This document shows positions 34,942-44,590 of a DNA stretch of 64,000 bases, one piece after another; position 1 is the first letter of the stretch, and each line of letters starts with the position of its first letter. The DNA is from Deltaproteobacteria bacterium. GTDB lineage: Bacteria > Desulfobacterota > Desulfobacteria > Desulfobacterales > UBA5852. The notes under the pieces were generated by a model. That model worked only from the letters and a program-made list of their open reading frames with translations, made no database searches and had not been told where the DNA came from. The DNA is taken from NCBI GenBank assembly GCA_020444045.1, contig JAHLLS010000011.1:1-64000 (forward strand). Direction: 5' to 3'. Made by a program: the position numbers and the translations under genes.

Positions 34942-35373
34942 ATGGACGCAACCTTCCATCACATTGCGATATCGGTAAAGGACATGGCCTCGATGGTTCA
35001 GTTTTACCGCGATTTGTTGGGATTTACCGTTGACTGGGACATGGACCACCGCGGCGGAGAAGGGTTGTCGACGGTAGTGGGAATGCCGCAAGCAGAGGCG
35101 CATATGGTCATGCTCAAAGGCTTCGGGATGCGTATCGAGTTGTTCCACTACTATGAGCCTCGGGGGGTTGCATCACCGGCATCCCGGCAGTGCGATTTTG
35201 GATTGACACATTTCGCCCTGCAGGTGCGAAGAATGCACGAAATCTACGAACGGTTGGTCGTTGCCGGGGTGCGCTTCAACTGTCCGCCCAAAAATTTGCG
35301 ACCTGGTGTGTGGGCTACTTACATGCAGGACCCGGAAGACAATACGGTCGAGTTGGTTCAATATGGCGATTAG
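34942..35373 (+). CDS. VOC-superfamily (glyoxalase/dioxygenase-fold) protein
   Basis: 143 residues. It begins ATFHHIAISVKDMASMVQFY, with the metal His in FHHI, then HMVMLKGFGMRIELFHY (Glu ligand), GLTHFALQVRRM and NTVELVQYGD. The two beta-alpha-beta-beta-beta repeats fit glyoxalase I / methylmalonyl-CoA epimerase-like enzymes. ATG 34942 is chosen because the VOC fold starts at once; the open frame begins 43 codons earlier inside the preceding gene. It lies between transporter and dehydrogenase genes. Substrate unknown. Confidence 0.8.
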   Translation: MDATFHHIAISVKDMASMVQFYRDLLGFTVDWDMDHRGGEGLSTVVGMPQAEAHMVMLKGFGMRIELFHYYEPRGVASPASRQCDFGLTHFALQVRRMHEIYERLVVAGVRFNCPPKNLRPGVWATYMQDPEDNTVELVQYGD

Positions 35374-35386
35374 TAGGGGTGCGCGG

Positions 35387-36133
35387 ATGCGTTTAGAAGG
35401 AAAGACAGCGATTGTTACAGGATCTGGGGCGGGGTTAGGTCGATGCATGGCCATAGAACTGGCTCGGGAAGGAGCCGATGTTGCCGTTTGGGACGTCAAT
35501 CGGACCGCAGTGGAAGAAACTATAAGGACGGTTCAAGAATTGGGACACAGGTCATTGGCACTGACAGCGGATGTGGCTGACGGCGGAATGGTCAGTGAAA
35601 CCGTTGGTCAGGTTGTGGCGGCCTGGGGAAAGATCGACATTTTGATCAACAATGCGGGCATCTGCCAGAAAAGCGCTATCGAAGATATTACGGAAGCGGA
35701 ATGGGACCGTGTGTTGGGCGTCAACCTCAAGGGGACGTTCCTTTGCAGCCGGGCTGTCATGCCGGTGATGAAGCGGCAGGGTTCGGGCAGGATCATTAAC
35801 CTGGGTTCCATAGCCGGCAAGGTGGGCGGTATCTCCGCCGGTGCCCATTACTCGGCGTCCAAGGCAGGGGTTATGTGCTTTACCAAGTCTCTGGCAAGGG
35901 AAATGGCGCCTTTTGGTGTTACGGTGAACGGAATCGCTCCCGGCGTTATTGAATCCGATATGACCCGCGGACTTTCCGGTGGCCAATGGGACGACTATTT
36001 AGCCGGCATACCACTGGGGCGCATCGGCCGAGCTGAGGACGTCGCCCGGGTGGCTGTTTTCCTGGCATCTTCCGACGCCGCATATTTGACCGGCGAGATC
36101 ATCGATGTAAACGGCGGACAGTTCATGGACTGA
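35387..36133 (+). CDS. Short-chain dehydrogenase/reductase (FabG-like) 1
   Basis: 248 residues. Cofactor motif TGSGAGLGR (about 11-19), then NNAG (about 86-89), catalytic Ser around 138, YSASK (about 151-155) and the C-terminal TGEIIDVNGGQFMD. Classical NAD(P)-dependent SDR, probably oxidising a secondary alcohol or reducing a ketone. AGGGG seven bases before ATG 35387 fixes the start. 13 bp after the VOC gene. Confidence 0.88.
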   Translation: MRLEGKTAIVTGSGAGLGRCMAIELAREGADVAVWDVNRTAVEETIRTVQELGHRSLALTADVADGGMVSETVGQVVAAWGKIDILINNAGICQKSAIEDITEAEWDRVLGVNLKGTFLCSRAVMPVMKRQGSGRIINLGSIAGKVGGISAGAHYSASKAGVMCFTKSLAREMAPFGVTVNGIAPGVIESDMTRGLSGGQWDDYLAGIPLGRIGRAEDVARVAVFLASSDAAYLTGEIIDVNGGQFMD

Positions 36134-36265
36134 TCACGGATGCCCACTATTCTTTTGGGCAATTAGCAGTGGTCTAACAAAAGAAGCGGTTCGATATCGT
36201 ATTATATTGCAATTGTTTATCAGTGTTACTTTCGGCCATCAATTCCAAGTAAGAAAGGCTGACAA

Positions 36266-37039
36266 ATGAGCAACTATCTGGATGTGTTTTCACTCAAAGA
36301 CAAAGTGAGCGTCGTGACCGGCGGGGGACGGGGTATCGGTCTGGGAATCGCCAAGGCGCTAGCCGGTGCCGGTTCGGATTTGGTGATGGTGGCACGCACC
36401 GCGTCTCAGCTTAAGGAGGCCGCTGATGATATCGCTAAAGAATATGGTCGTCAGGTTGAAATCATCCCGGCGGACCTGACCCAGGTGCAGCAGTTTCCGG
36501 ATATTCTAAAGCACACCCTCTCGCGTTTCGGTCGACTGGATATCTTCGTGAACAATGCCGGATCCAATATCCGCAAGTCGTTTCTCGAGGTGACCGAAGA
36601 GGATTTCCAACGGGTCATGGAAATTCAGTTGAAATCCGCCTATTTCATGGCCCAGACCGTTGCGAAGGAAATGGTGCGGGCGGGCAGCGGTAAAATCATC
36701 AACCTGGCATCTTTGACCAGCAAAATCGCCGTTCCCAATATATCCGTCTACGGCGCTGCCAAGGGTGGGATCTTTTCGCTGACCAAATCCATGGCGCTGG
36801 AATTGGCCCCGCACAACATCAATGTCAACGCTGTGGCGCCGGGATATGTGCGGACAGCGATGACAGAAGCGGCTTTCAAGGACAAGGATCGCTATGACTG
36901 GATGCTCTCGCGAATTCCATTGGCGCGCTTTGGTACAGCGGAGGATATAGGCAATACGGTGCTATTTTTGGCCTCTCCCGCGTCGGATTATTTGACAGGG
37001 GAGGTCATCTTCGTGGATGGGGGGTGGATGGCAGCTTAA
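36266..37039 (+). CDS. Short-chain dehydrogenase/reductase (FabG-like) 2
   Basis: 257 residues. TGGGRGIGLG (about 19-28), NNAG (about 98-101), YGAAK (about 168-172) and the C-terminal TGEVIFVDGGWM. It resembles gluconate-5-dehydrogenase-type SDRs. 132 bp separates it from SDR 1, so a local promoter is possible, but none was identified. Confidence 0.88.
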   Translation: MSNYLDVFSLKDKVSVVTGGGRGIGLGIAKALAGAGSDLVMVARTASQLKEAADDIAKEYGRQVEIIPADLTQVQQFPDILKHTLSRFGRLDIFVNNAGSNIRKSFLEVTEEDFQRVMEIQLKSAYFMAQTVAKEMVRAGSGKIINLASLTSKIAVPNISVYGAAKGGIFSLTKSMALELAPHNINVNAVAPGYVRTAMTEAAFKDKDRYDWMLSRIPLARFGTAEDIGNTVLFLASPASDYLTGEVIFVDGGWMAA

Positions 37040-37102
37040 TTCAAAAGTCTTCATTTAAGGGCAGGGCGCTGGCGGTTCTCTAAACAAGTTACGGGAACAG
37101 AG

Positions 37103-38143
37103 ATGAGAGCACTACGAAAAACAGAACAGGGCGCCGGTCATGTGGCGGTCGTCGATGTGCCGGACCCCTTACCGGGGAAGAACCAGGTGCGCATCCGTGT
37201 GGCCTGCGCCGGGATTTGTGGCACTGATCTGCACATTTTCCATGGCGATTTTGCAAAAGTAAGACCGCCTGTTACCCTCGGTCATGAAGTGGCGGGTACC
37301 GTGGATGCCGTCGGGGAAGGTGTAACCGCCTGGCAGCCTGGAGACCGGGTAACGGTAGAAAGCGAAGCGCACACCTGTGGTAAGTGTTACGCATGTCGAA
37401 ACGGGCGAGCGAACTTATGTGCTGAGCGACTGGCGCTGGGCTATGGGGTGGACGGGGGCTTTGCCGATGCTATAGTTGTGCGACAGAGCGCGTTGCATCG
37501 TCTGCCCGACAGGGTTTCATTCCAGGAAGGGGCGCTATCTGAGCCATTGACCGTTGCGGTCCATGCTGTGAGTGAACGCAGTAGCCTGAAATCAGGCGAA
37601 TGGGCGCTCATTACCGGTCCGGGACCGATCGGCCTGCTTGTGTTGCAAGTAGTCCGTGCTGCGGGAGGATATGCGATCGTCACCGGCACCGCTCGTGATG
37701 CTGAGCGGCTCCGGCTGGCAGATGAACTGGGTGCTGAAGCGACAGTGCAGGTGGATGAAGAGGACCTCGCGTCGCGTATTGAACAAATTACGGAAGGGCA
37801 AGGCGTGGCTTCGGCCTTCGAGTGCTCCGGGGTCGGTGCCGCTATCGGTGATTGTTTAGCCTGCGTGCAAAGTGGGGGTGAGATTGTACAGATCGGGCTC
37901 TACGGCCAATCGATTTCGTTGGATATGGATCAGGTAGCCATGCGGGAAATCGTTCTGAAAGGCGCCTTCGTGCATACCAGCGAAACCTGGAAGAAAGCCA
38001 TTGCCTTGATGGATACCCAAGCGGTTAATCTAAAGGCATTGGTGTCAGGAACCTTCCCTATCTCTACCTGGCAGGAAGCGTTTCGTCGATCAGAAGCCGG
38101 CGAGGGTATCAAATATTTATTGTATCCGGAAGATATCGTTTGA
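37103..38143 (+). CDS. Zinc-dependent medium-chain alcohol dehydrogenase 1
   Basis: 346 residues. Catalytic-zinc ligands sit in AGICGTDLH and GHEVAG. The four-Cys structural site is CGKCYACRNGRANLC. The NAD-binding segment is GPGPIGLLVLQV. It belongs to the sorbitol/threonine/2,3-butanediol dehydrogenase branch. In an acetoin cluster a butanediol dehydrogenase role is plausible, but it is inference. 63 bp after SDR 2. Confidence 0.88.
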   Translation: MRALRKTEQGAGHVAVVDVPDPLPGKNQVRIRVACAGICGTDLHIFHGDFAKVRPPVTLGHEVAGTVDAVGEGVTAWQPGDRVTVESEAHTCGKCYACRNGRANLCAERLALGYGVDGGFADAIVVRQSALHRLPDRVSFQEGALSEPLTVAVHAVSERSSLKSGEWALITGPGPIGLLVLQVVRAAGGYAIVTGTARDAERLRLADELGAEATVQVDEEDLASRIEQITEGQGVASAFECSGVGAAIGDCLACVQSGGEIVQIGLYGQSISLDMDQVAMREIVLKGAFVHTSETWKKAIALMDTQAVNLKALVSGTFPISTWQEAFRRSEAGEGIKYLLYPEDIV

Positions 38144-38216
38144 GCGGAGGCGTCCCTTCTGCCGACTGCCACCGAGCCGGTGATTGAGAACGGATGAACA
38201 GCCTGGGAGGTAAATC

Positions 38217-39401
38217 ATGATTTCGTTTGAGAGCAATACTGTTGGCGCATGTCTTTCACCGCGACAAGTGATGATTGGAGATGGTGCGGCGGCGCAAATC
38301 CATGAAATGCTTGGTAACTGGCAGGTATCAGACGGTCGTGTCCTGATTGTTGCTGACAAGGAGGTGGTTCGGCTCGGTTTGATCGATAAGGTCCGTGAAC
38401 CTCTGAAGGCCAATTATGACGTTGCCTGTTTTGACGAAATCGTTGGGGAGCCCACACTTGCGACTGCCGAGACCCTGGCCAACTTCGCTCGCCAACAGCC
38501 CTATTCCGCGGTTGTAGGACTTGGTGGCGGCAGCGCTATCGACATGTCCAAACTGGCGGCTGCGCTTGCGGCCAATACCGGGGATGTCATGGACTATATT
38601 GGGATTACGCGTTTCAAGGAAACGCCTTTGCCACTGTTAGCAGTTCCAACTACCGCTGGAACCGGCGCTGAAGCCACGGCGGTTTCAATGCTGTCCATCG
38701 AAGGCAAAAAAGCAATTGTCCTCAGCCCCCAGTTGGTGCCCCTGGCGGCGGTTTTGGATCCGTTACTGACATTGAGTTTGCCGCCCAAGGTGACTGCGGC
38801 AACTGGACTGGATGCATTAAGTCATGCACTGGAGGCCTTTATGTCCATCAAGGCCAATCCCTACACTGACACCCAGGCGATCGCCACGATTACCGTCGTG
38901 GCACGCTGGTTGAAGACCGCGGTTGAAGACGGCGCCAATCTGGAGGCCCGGCGGGCCATGATCTATGCGGCCTACACCGGTGGGTTGTGCCTGAATGCAG
39001 GTGTCGTTCTTGGTCATTCGGTGGCCTATACCATCTCCAACCGGGCTCATATGCCTCATGGGGTATCTTGCGCCATGGCCCTGCCATACACCATCGCATT
39101 CAACCTGCCGGCGGTTTCAGGTCGGCTTTCCATAGCCGCTGCTCATGTCCTGGAAGGATCCAATGTCACGGGCGAGGATCTGGCACTGTGGGTCGCTGAT
39201 TTGATCGCAACGCTGGGCATGCCGCGGTCACTTCAGGATATCGGGGTGAAGGAAACGGATCTGGACGCAATGGCAGAGGAGTGTCTCAACAAGTATCCCC
39301 GGCCGACCAACCCGACACCGATCACCAGAGATCGACTGCAGGTGTTTTATGAAAAGATGTACAAAGGTGACGTCCAGGGCTGCATCGAAGCTTTTCGTTA
39401 G
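38217..39401 (+). CDS. Iron-containing alcohol dehydrogenase
   Basis: 394 residues, group III Fe-ADH. Nucleotide motif GGGSAIDMSK (about 102-111), PTTAGTGAEAT (about 143-153). The metal ligands are the Asp/His set including DALSHALEAF and AHMPHGVSCAMALPY. These enzymes interconvert primary alcohols or diols and aldehydes, such as 1,3-propanediol or 4-hydroxybutyrate. A GAGGT site precedes ATG 38217. Confidence 0.9.
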   Translation: MISFESNTVGACLSPRQVMIGDGAAAQIHEMLGNWQVSDGRVLIVADKEVVRLGLIDKVREPLKANYDVACFDEIVGEPTLATAETLANFARQQPYSAVVGLGGGSAIDMSKLAAALAANTGDVMDYIGITRFKETPLPLLAVPTTAGTGAEATAVSMLSIEGKKAIVLSPQLVPLAAVLDPLLTLSLPPKVTAATGLDALSHALEAFMSIKANPYTDTQAIATITVVARWLKTAVEDGANLEARRAMIYAAYTGGLCLNAGVVLGHSVAYTISNRAHMPHGVSCAMALPYTIAFNLPAVSGRLSIAAAHVLEGSNVTGEDLALWVADLIATLGMPRSLQDIGVKETDLDAMAEECLNKYPRPTNPTPITRDRLQVFYEKMYKGDVQGCIEAFR

Positions 39402-39501
39402 ATGTAGCAGTCGCCGGCCTGCTAAAAACAGGTGACTGGGAAGACAAGTCAGGCAGAAGAGAAGCAATGATGTCAACTTATCAATAGGGAGGGAGAAAAG
39501 T

Positions 39502-40707
39502 ATGAAAAAGGCATTTCTTTTGGGATTGAGTATCATGTTAGTGCTATCATTCGGCTCCGGTGCTTTTGGTGCGGAAAAGCTCGAACTCGGCGCCTTGTAT
39601 CCCATCTCCGGGGGTTTGGCCCTGCTAGGCGAGGAAAGCTGGCGGGGCGCTGAGATTGCCCGTCTGGTGCGCAACGAGGCCGGTGGTGTTGCTGGAAAGG
39701 AAATCGTCTTTATAAAGGGCGATGCCAGTACGCCGTCTGCAGCCCGGTCCGAAGCCGAGCGGCTGGTCGAGCAGAAAAAAGTACCGGCGATTCTCGGTAC
39801 GTATTCCAGCTCGCGGTGCATGGCAGCCTCGGAAGTAACGGCGCGCAAGGGCATTCCTTATTTTGAACTGGGTGCCATCGCCAATGCTATTACGACGCGC
39901 GGCTACAAGACTATGTGGCGCACCAACCCCACGGCGGCAGATTTCAGCAAGGCTCAGGTGGGCTTTATTACGGACTGGTATGCCCCCGAACTGGGCAAGA
40001 AACCCGCCGATATGCGCGTTTCGATCGCCCACGAGGACTCAGACTACGGCACATCGGTTGCGGACAGTTTTTCTTCGTTGGCCAAGGCCGCCGGCGTCCA
40101 GATTGTTTCGATTGAACCTTACGCCGCCAATACCAATGATCTGTCCTCGGTGATTTTTCGATTGCGCAAGGCCGAACCGGATATTGTCGTGGCAGTTTCG
40201 TATGCCAACGATGCCATTCTGTTGGCCCGGCAAGCTTATGAACTGAAGTTGAAGGCGCCGATAATGGGCACCGGAGGCGGCCATAGTCTTCAGAGCTTTG
40301 CCGACGCACTGGGAAAAGAAGCTGACGGCGTTCTCAATGTTGATTTTACCCAGTATGAGGTCAATGAAAAATTTACGCCCGGTTTAAAGGAATTTGTGGC
40401 ACTTTACAAAAAAACCTTCAACGAGAGCCCTCGTTCGGGTCACTCCCTGGCCAATTTCATGGGGGCCAACGTCGTGTTTGACATTCTCGAAAAAACTGGT
40501 GGCAGCCTCGATCCCGATAAAATCCGCGAGGCAGCTATGGCCGTGGATATCGCTCCTGGAAACACGCCGACAGGCTGGGGCGTAAAATTCGACGAAAACG
40601 GTCAGAATGTAGCGGCTGCGCCTCTGGTAACCCAGTGGCGGGACGGCAAACTAGTGACAGTCTGGCCTGAAGATGCCAGTGTCATGGCACCAATGATTCG
40701 CAAATAG
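39502..40707 (+). CDS. Periplasmic substrate-binding protein (system 2)
   Basis: 401 residues, type I periplasmic binding protein. The signal peptide is 1-~23 (cut after AFGA). ELGALYPISGGLALLGEESW is the family opening, and VPAILGTYSSSRCMAASEV forms part of the ligand site. Distinct in sequence from the system 1 protein, so a different ligand is likely. First gene of a second HAAT transporter; AGGGAGGG precedes the ATG. Confidence 0.9.
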   Translation: MKKAFLLGLSIMLVLSFGSGAFGAEKLELGALYPISGGLALLGEESWRGAEIARLVRNEAGGVAGKEIVFIKGDASTPSAARSEAERLVEQKKVPAILGTYSSSRCMAASEVTARKGIPYFELGAIANAITTRGYKTMWRTNPTAADFSKAQVGFITDWYAPELGKKPADMRVSIAHEDSDYGTSVADSFSSLAKAAGVQIVSIEPYAANTNDLSSVIFRLRKAEPDIVVAVSYANDAILLARQAYELKLKAPIMGTGGGHSLQSFADALGKEADGVLNVDFTQYEVNEKFTPGLKEFVALYKKTFNESPRSGHSLANFMGANVVFDILEKTGGSLDPDKIREAAMAVDIAPGNTPTGWGVKFDENGQNVAAAPLVTQWRDGKLVTVWPEDASVMAPMIRK

Positions 40708-40723
40708 TCAAAAGTGTCTCCAA

Positions 40724-40750
40724 GGTGCTCTTCCCGCAGGGGAGAGCACC
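40724..40750 (+). terminator. 12-bp hairpin between binding protein and permease genes
   Basis: GGTGCTCTTCCC pairs with GGGGAGAGCACC around GCA, with one G-T pair. A short CCTTTAAAG follows. It probably attenuates or protects mRNA so that the binding protein is made in excess, the same layout as at 34851-34880. Confidence 0.65.
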
Positions 40751-40783
40751 CCTTTAAAGCACAGAAAAAAGGAAAGTACTATA

Positions 40784-41671
40784 ATGGACCTGTACGTTCA
40801 GGTACTTGTGTCGGGTTTGCTCTTAGGCGGGGTATATGCCCTGATTAGTATAGGGCTGAATTTGATATTCGGTGTGGTGCGCATCATCAATTTTGCCCAC
40901 GGCGAGATGGTGATGCTTTCTATGTACCTCACTTTCTGGCTGAACCATCTGTTCGGGCTTGATCCGTATCTTTCCGTCGTCATCGTCCTGCCGGTCATGT
41001 TTCTTTTTGGCGTCATATTTCAACGCCTCGTGGTGCAACCCATCCTTTCCACTTCGGCCACCATGAAAATATTTACGACCGTCGGCATTTCCCTACTGCT
41101 TCAGAACCTGGCGCTGATTTTCTGGAAAGGCGATTTTCGGACGGTGCAGGTCAGCTATTCCATGAGTTCTCTGGAAGTGCTTAATATCATCATCAGTGTG
41201 CCACGGCTGGTGGCCTTCTGTACGGCGCTCTTGTCCATCATTATTTTGTATTCCTTTTTGAAGTATACCTACGTCGGGAAAGCGCTCCGGGCTATCGTAG
41301 AAGATCATTCGGTCGCTCGCCTAATGGGCGTTGGCGTCGAAAAACACTATCTATTCGCGTTTGGCCTCGGAACGATGTTTACCGCCCTGGGTGGCGTGTT
41401 GCTCGTTCCTTTTTCGTCGGTGTACCCAACGGTGGGAGTCCCCTTTACCCTGTTAGCTTTTGTGGTGGTCGTGCTGGGTGGACTCGGCAGTATGAGCGGA
41501 ACCTTTCTGGCCGGTTTGTTTATCGGCGTTGTTGAGTCCTTCGGAGGGACCTTTGTCTCTCCGGGTTTAAAGGAGGCGATCTATTTTGCCATATTTATTC
41601 TCGTTCTGTTGGTCCGGCCGCAAGGTCTCTTCGGGAAGGGGAAGGGCACTGAGGAGGTGGGCTTAAAGTGA
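40784..41671 (+). CDS. livH: ABC permease LivH (system 2)
   Basis: 295 residues. ISIGLNLIFGVVRIINFAHG near 21 and VVVVLGGLGSMSGTFLAGLF near 230 are the LivH hallmarks. It overlaps livM by a GTGA. Multi-pass inner-membrane subunit of the second transporter. Confidence 0.9.
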   Translation: MDLYVQVLVSGLLLGGVYALISIGLNLIFGVVRIINFAHGEMVMLSMYLTFWLNHLFGLDPYLSVVIVLPVMFLFGVIFQRLVVQPILSTSATMKIFTTVGISLLLQNLALIFWKGDFRTVQVSYSMSSLEVLNIIISVPRLVAFCTALLSIIILYSFLKYTYVGKALRAIVEDHSVARLMGVGVEKHYLFAFGLGTMFTALGGVLLVPFSSVYPTVGVPFTLLAFVVVVLGGLGSMSGTFLAGLFIGVVESFGGTFVSPGLKEAIYFAIFILVLLVRPQGLFGKGKGTEEVGLK

Positions 41672-42666
41672 CAAAAAATAAACTATACATCATTGGCGCC
41701 CTCGTATTCCTGGTATTGCTGTTCATACCTCTGTTCTATGAATCGACGTTTGTGCTGCACATGTACACACTCATTTTTTTCTACACGGCTCTAACGGCGG
41801 CCTGGAACATCCCGGCCTTTGGCGGACAGCTTTCACTTGGACATGCATCCTTTTTCGGCATCGGCGCTTACACCGCGGCCATTTTATATGTCAATTACGG
41901 GGTGTCTCCGTGGATAGGCATCGTGTGCGCCGCAGCGGCTGCGATGGTCGGTGGCCTGGTGCTGAGTCTGCCGCTGATTCGCCTGCGAGGACCGTTCTTC
42001 ACGCTTGCTTCCATTGCGTTTGCGGAAGTACTGCGGATGGTCGCTATCGACTGGCGCAGTCTGACAAATGGTTCAGTTGGTATAAATATCCCGTTCAAAC
42101 CGGGCTTGATGAATTTGACGTTTCAAAGTGGCAAACCATTTTACTACATTTCATTGGCCCTTGCGGTGGGTGTTGTTTATTTGACATACCGAATTCGATC
42201 TTCGGCTTTAGGATACCATCTGCGCGCCGCTGCTTCTGACGATGAAGCAGCAAAAGCGCTGGGGGTCAATACAACCCTGGCGCAATTTTTGGCTCTGATG
42301 TGGAGTTCCGGCATCACCGGTGTTTTAGGGCTTTTCTACGTATTTTATATCTACGTACTGGAGCCGCAAACGTTTTTTTCCCTGGATCTATTTTCCCTGC
42401 AGCCGGCCCTCAATGGAATTATTGGTGGGATGGGCACGGTTTGGGGCCCGGTGATCGGAGCGGTCCTGATGACACCGCTGGGAGAATTCCTTCGCTTTTA
42501 CTTGGGCACCATCCAACAGGGTCTAAACTTCGTCGTGTACGGACTCGTGCTGGTGTTCACGGTCAAGTTCATCCCCGGCGGGATCGTTTCACTGATTGCC
42601 CCGATGATTAAACGGAAAAAGGGGAAAAAAACGGCCAACCTGCCTAAAGAAACGGAGGTGGCCTGA
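41668..42666 (+). CDS. livM: ABC permease LivM (system 2)
   Basis: 332 residues. Hallmarks are NIPAFGGQLSLGHASFFGIG near 49 and GIIGGMGTVWGPVIGAVLM near 250. The C-terminus is basic (IKRKKGKKTANL). GTG start, overlapping livH; AGGAGG lies just before. The stop overlaps livG by one base. Confidence 0.9.
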   Translation: MTKNKLYIIGALVFLVLLFIPLFYESTFVLHMYTLIFFYTALTAAWNIPAFGGQLSLGHASFFGIGAYTAAILYVNYGVSPWIGIVCAAAAAMVGGLVLSLPLIRLRGPFFTLASIAFAEVLRMVAIDWRSLTNGSVGINIPFKPGLMNLTFQSGKPFYYISLALAVGVVYLTYRIRSSALGYHLRAAASDDEAAKALGVNTTLAQFLALMWSSGITGVLGLFYVFYIYVLEPQTFFSLDLFSLQPALNGIIGGMGTVWGPVIGAVLMTPLGEFLRFYLGTIQQGLNFVVYGLVLVFTVKFIPGGIVSLIAPMIKRKKGKKTANLPKETEVA

Positions 42667-43388
42667 TGGCTCTTTTGGAAGTAAAACAGCTGACGAAACG
42701 GTTTGGTGGATTGGTGGCCGTCAACCAGATGAATTTCGATGTTGCTCAAGGCGAAATCGTGGGGCTGATCGGTCCCAACGGAGCCGGCAAGACCACGGTG
42801 TTCAATCTGATCTCTGGGATTATTCCCGCCACAGATGGCAGCATAGTGCTGAACAATTGCGAGTTGAGCCGGATGCCTGCCCACCGGCGCAGTCTGGCCG
42901 GCATCGGGCGCACCTTTCAGGTCGTGCGCCCGTTTGAGATGACCGTGTTGGAAAATGTCATGGTCCCGGCACTGACCCGAACTAAGAACACGGTCCAGGC
43001 CCGTAAAAAAGCCTTCCAGGTGCTGGAGATGATGGGGTTAGATGACCTGGCGGAAGCTGAACCGGGAAACCTTACCCTTGCTCAACGAAAACGTATCGAG
43101 GTCGCCAGGGCACTCGCCACGGATCCCAAACTGCTATTGCTCGATGAAGTGCTGGCTGGCTTGAATCCTACGGAAGTCGCCGAGAATTTACCACTCATTC
43201 GGCAGGTACGTGACAAAGGCGTTACGATCATTTTTATCGAGCATTTGATGGATGCCATGATGTCCGTATCGGAAAGGGTATTGGTGATGGACCAGGGATC
43301 GCTGATCTCCAGCGGAACGCCCACGGAAGTGACCAACGATGAATGCGTGATCAAAGCGTATCTCGGAGAGGAGGACCCGCAGTGCTGA
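42666..43388 (+). CDS. livG: ABC ATPase LivG (system 2)
   Basis: 240 residues. Walker A GPNGAGKTTVF, LivG-specific GIGRTFQVVRPFE, signature LTLAQRKRIEVA (degenerate), Walker B LLLLDEVLAGLN and H-loop IFIEHLMDAM. In Walker B the usual Pro after Glu is Val, as in several LivG proteins. Confidence 0.9.
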   Translation: MALLEVKQLTKRFGGLVAVNQMNFDVAQGEIVGLIGPNGAGKTTVFNLISGIIPATDGSIVLNNCELSRMPAHRRSLAGIGRTFQVVRPFEMTVLENVMVPALTRTKNTVQARKKAFQVLEMMGLDDLAEAEPGNLTLAQRKRIEVARALATDPKLLLLDEVLAGLNPTEVAENLPLIRQVRDKGVTIIFIEHLMDAMMSVSERVLVMDQGSLISSGTPTEVTNDECVIKAYLGEEDPQC

Positions 43389-44086
43389 CCATAGAGAATA
43401 TCGATTGCTACTACGGCGATTTTCAAGCCCTGCGGGATGTTTCGATGACGGTGCCGGAAGGCCAGATTGTGGCCCTGCTGGGACCAAACGCTTCCGGCAA
43501 GTCTACGACGTTGGCCGCAATCAGCGGGGTTCTGGAATACCCCAGAGGCAGGATCGTTTTCGATGGGACGGAACTTAACACCGTCAGAGTGGAGCGAATC
43601 GTGGAAATGGGTATCGCCCATGTTCCGGAGGGGCGCAAGCTATTCAAGACGCTCACAGTCCTGGAAAACCTGGAAATGGGAGCCTACACCAAACGCGCGC
43701 GTGCTCAGGTACCCGAGACCCTGGAGCGGGTCTATGGCCTGTTTCCAATCCTTAAAGACAGAACCAACCAGATGGCAGGCTCTTTATCCGGCGGTGAGCA
43801 GCAAATGTGTGCCATTGCGCGTGGGCTCATGGCCCAGCCACGGCTGCTCATGATCGATGAAATGTCTTTGGGCTTGTCACCGATTCTGGCCAAGCAGATG
43901 TTTGACATGGTCAAACAGATTGCCGACATGGGCGTCACGATTTTGTTGGTAGAGCAGCAGGTCAACCACACGATGAAGATTGCCCATATGGCCTACATAA
44001 TGGAAAAAGGCCACATCGTCATGTCCGGCCCGACCGCTGAGATCGCCGGCAACGAGCATGTCAAGAAGGCCTATCTGGGGATGTAG
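43382..44086 (+). CDS. livF: ABC ATPase LivF (system 2)
   Basis: 234 residues. Walker A GPNASGKSTTL, signature LSGGEQQMC, Walker B LLMIDEMSLGLSP and H-loop LLVEQQVNHTM. GTG 43382, inside the livG stop region, is chosen as start because GGAGG lies just upstream; the frame is open from 43343. Last gene of the second transporter. Confidence 0.92.
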   Translation: MLTIENIDCYYGDFQALRDVSMTVPEGQIVALLGPNASGKSTTLAAISGVLEYPRGRIVFDGTELNTVRVERIVEMGIAHVPEGRKLFKTLTVLENLEMGAYTKRARAQVPETLERVYGLFPILKDRTNQMAGSLSGGEQQMCAIARGLMAQPRLLMIDEMSLGLSPILAKQMFDMVKQIADMGVTILLVEQQVNHTMKIAHMAYIMEKGHIVMSGPTAEIAGNEHVKKAYLGM

Positions 44087-44128
44087 CCCGCCTTCAAAAA
44101 TTTTGTAAAATGTGAATGGGAGTCGGAT

Positions 44129-44452
44129 ATGAAGGTTTATGAGAAACGAATCTACTCGCTGAAAGTCGGACAGATGGCCGAAGTAATCCGTTTATACTCC
44201 GAAGAAGGATATCCCGTCCTGGAAGCCGAGGGCTTTTCGAAGAACCTGGTGGGATATTTTATCAGTGATACGGGGCGCCTTCACCAACTCATCCATATCT
44301 GGCGGTTTGAGAATGACGAAGCCCGCAGAGCATTCTGGAAAAAACTATATGCCAGTGAAAAGTTTATGTCCTTTGTTGTAAAGCTTAGACCACTATTTGA
44401 TATCCAGGAAGTCCAATTGATGGTCTCCGCACCATGGGGACCGCAACCGTGA
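44129..44452 (+). CDS. NIPSNAP-family protein
   Basis: 107 residues. It starts VYEKRIYSLKVGQMAEVIRL and holds the conserved LHQLIHIWRFENDEARRAFW block, characteristic of NIPSNAP / dimeric alpha-beta barrel proteins. Bacterial members often accompany aromatic or fatty-acid catabolism, but the function is unclear. 42 bp after livF. Confidence 0.85.
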   Translation: MKVYEKRIYSLKVGQMAEVIRLYSEEGYPVLEAEGFSKNLVGYFISDTGRLHQLIHIWRFENDEARRAFWKKLYASEKFMSFVVKLRPLFDIQEVQLMVSAPWGPQP

Positions 44453-44590
44453 CGGTCCAAATGCCGAGAGCCGTGCCAGTTAACATCCGACACATCGTGC
44501 GTCGCAACCATTAGGAACCGATCCTGGAGCGCTCCGCTCCCGTCGGTCGCCGTCAGGCTTGGCCCAACACGGCGGTAATTAGGAGAACGT

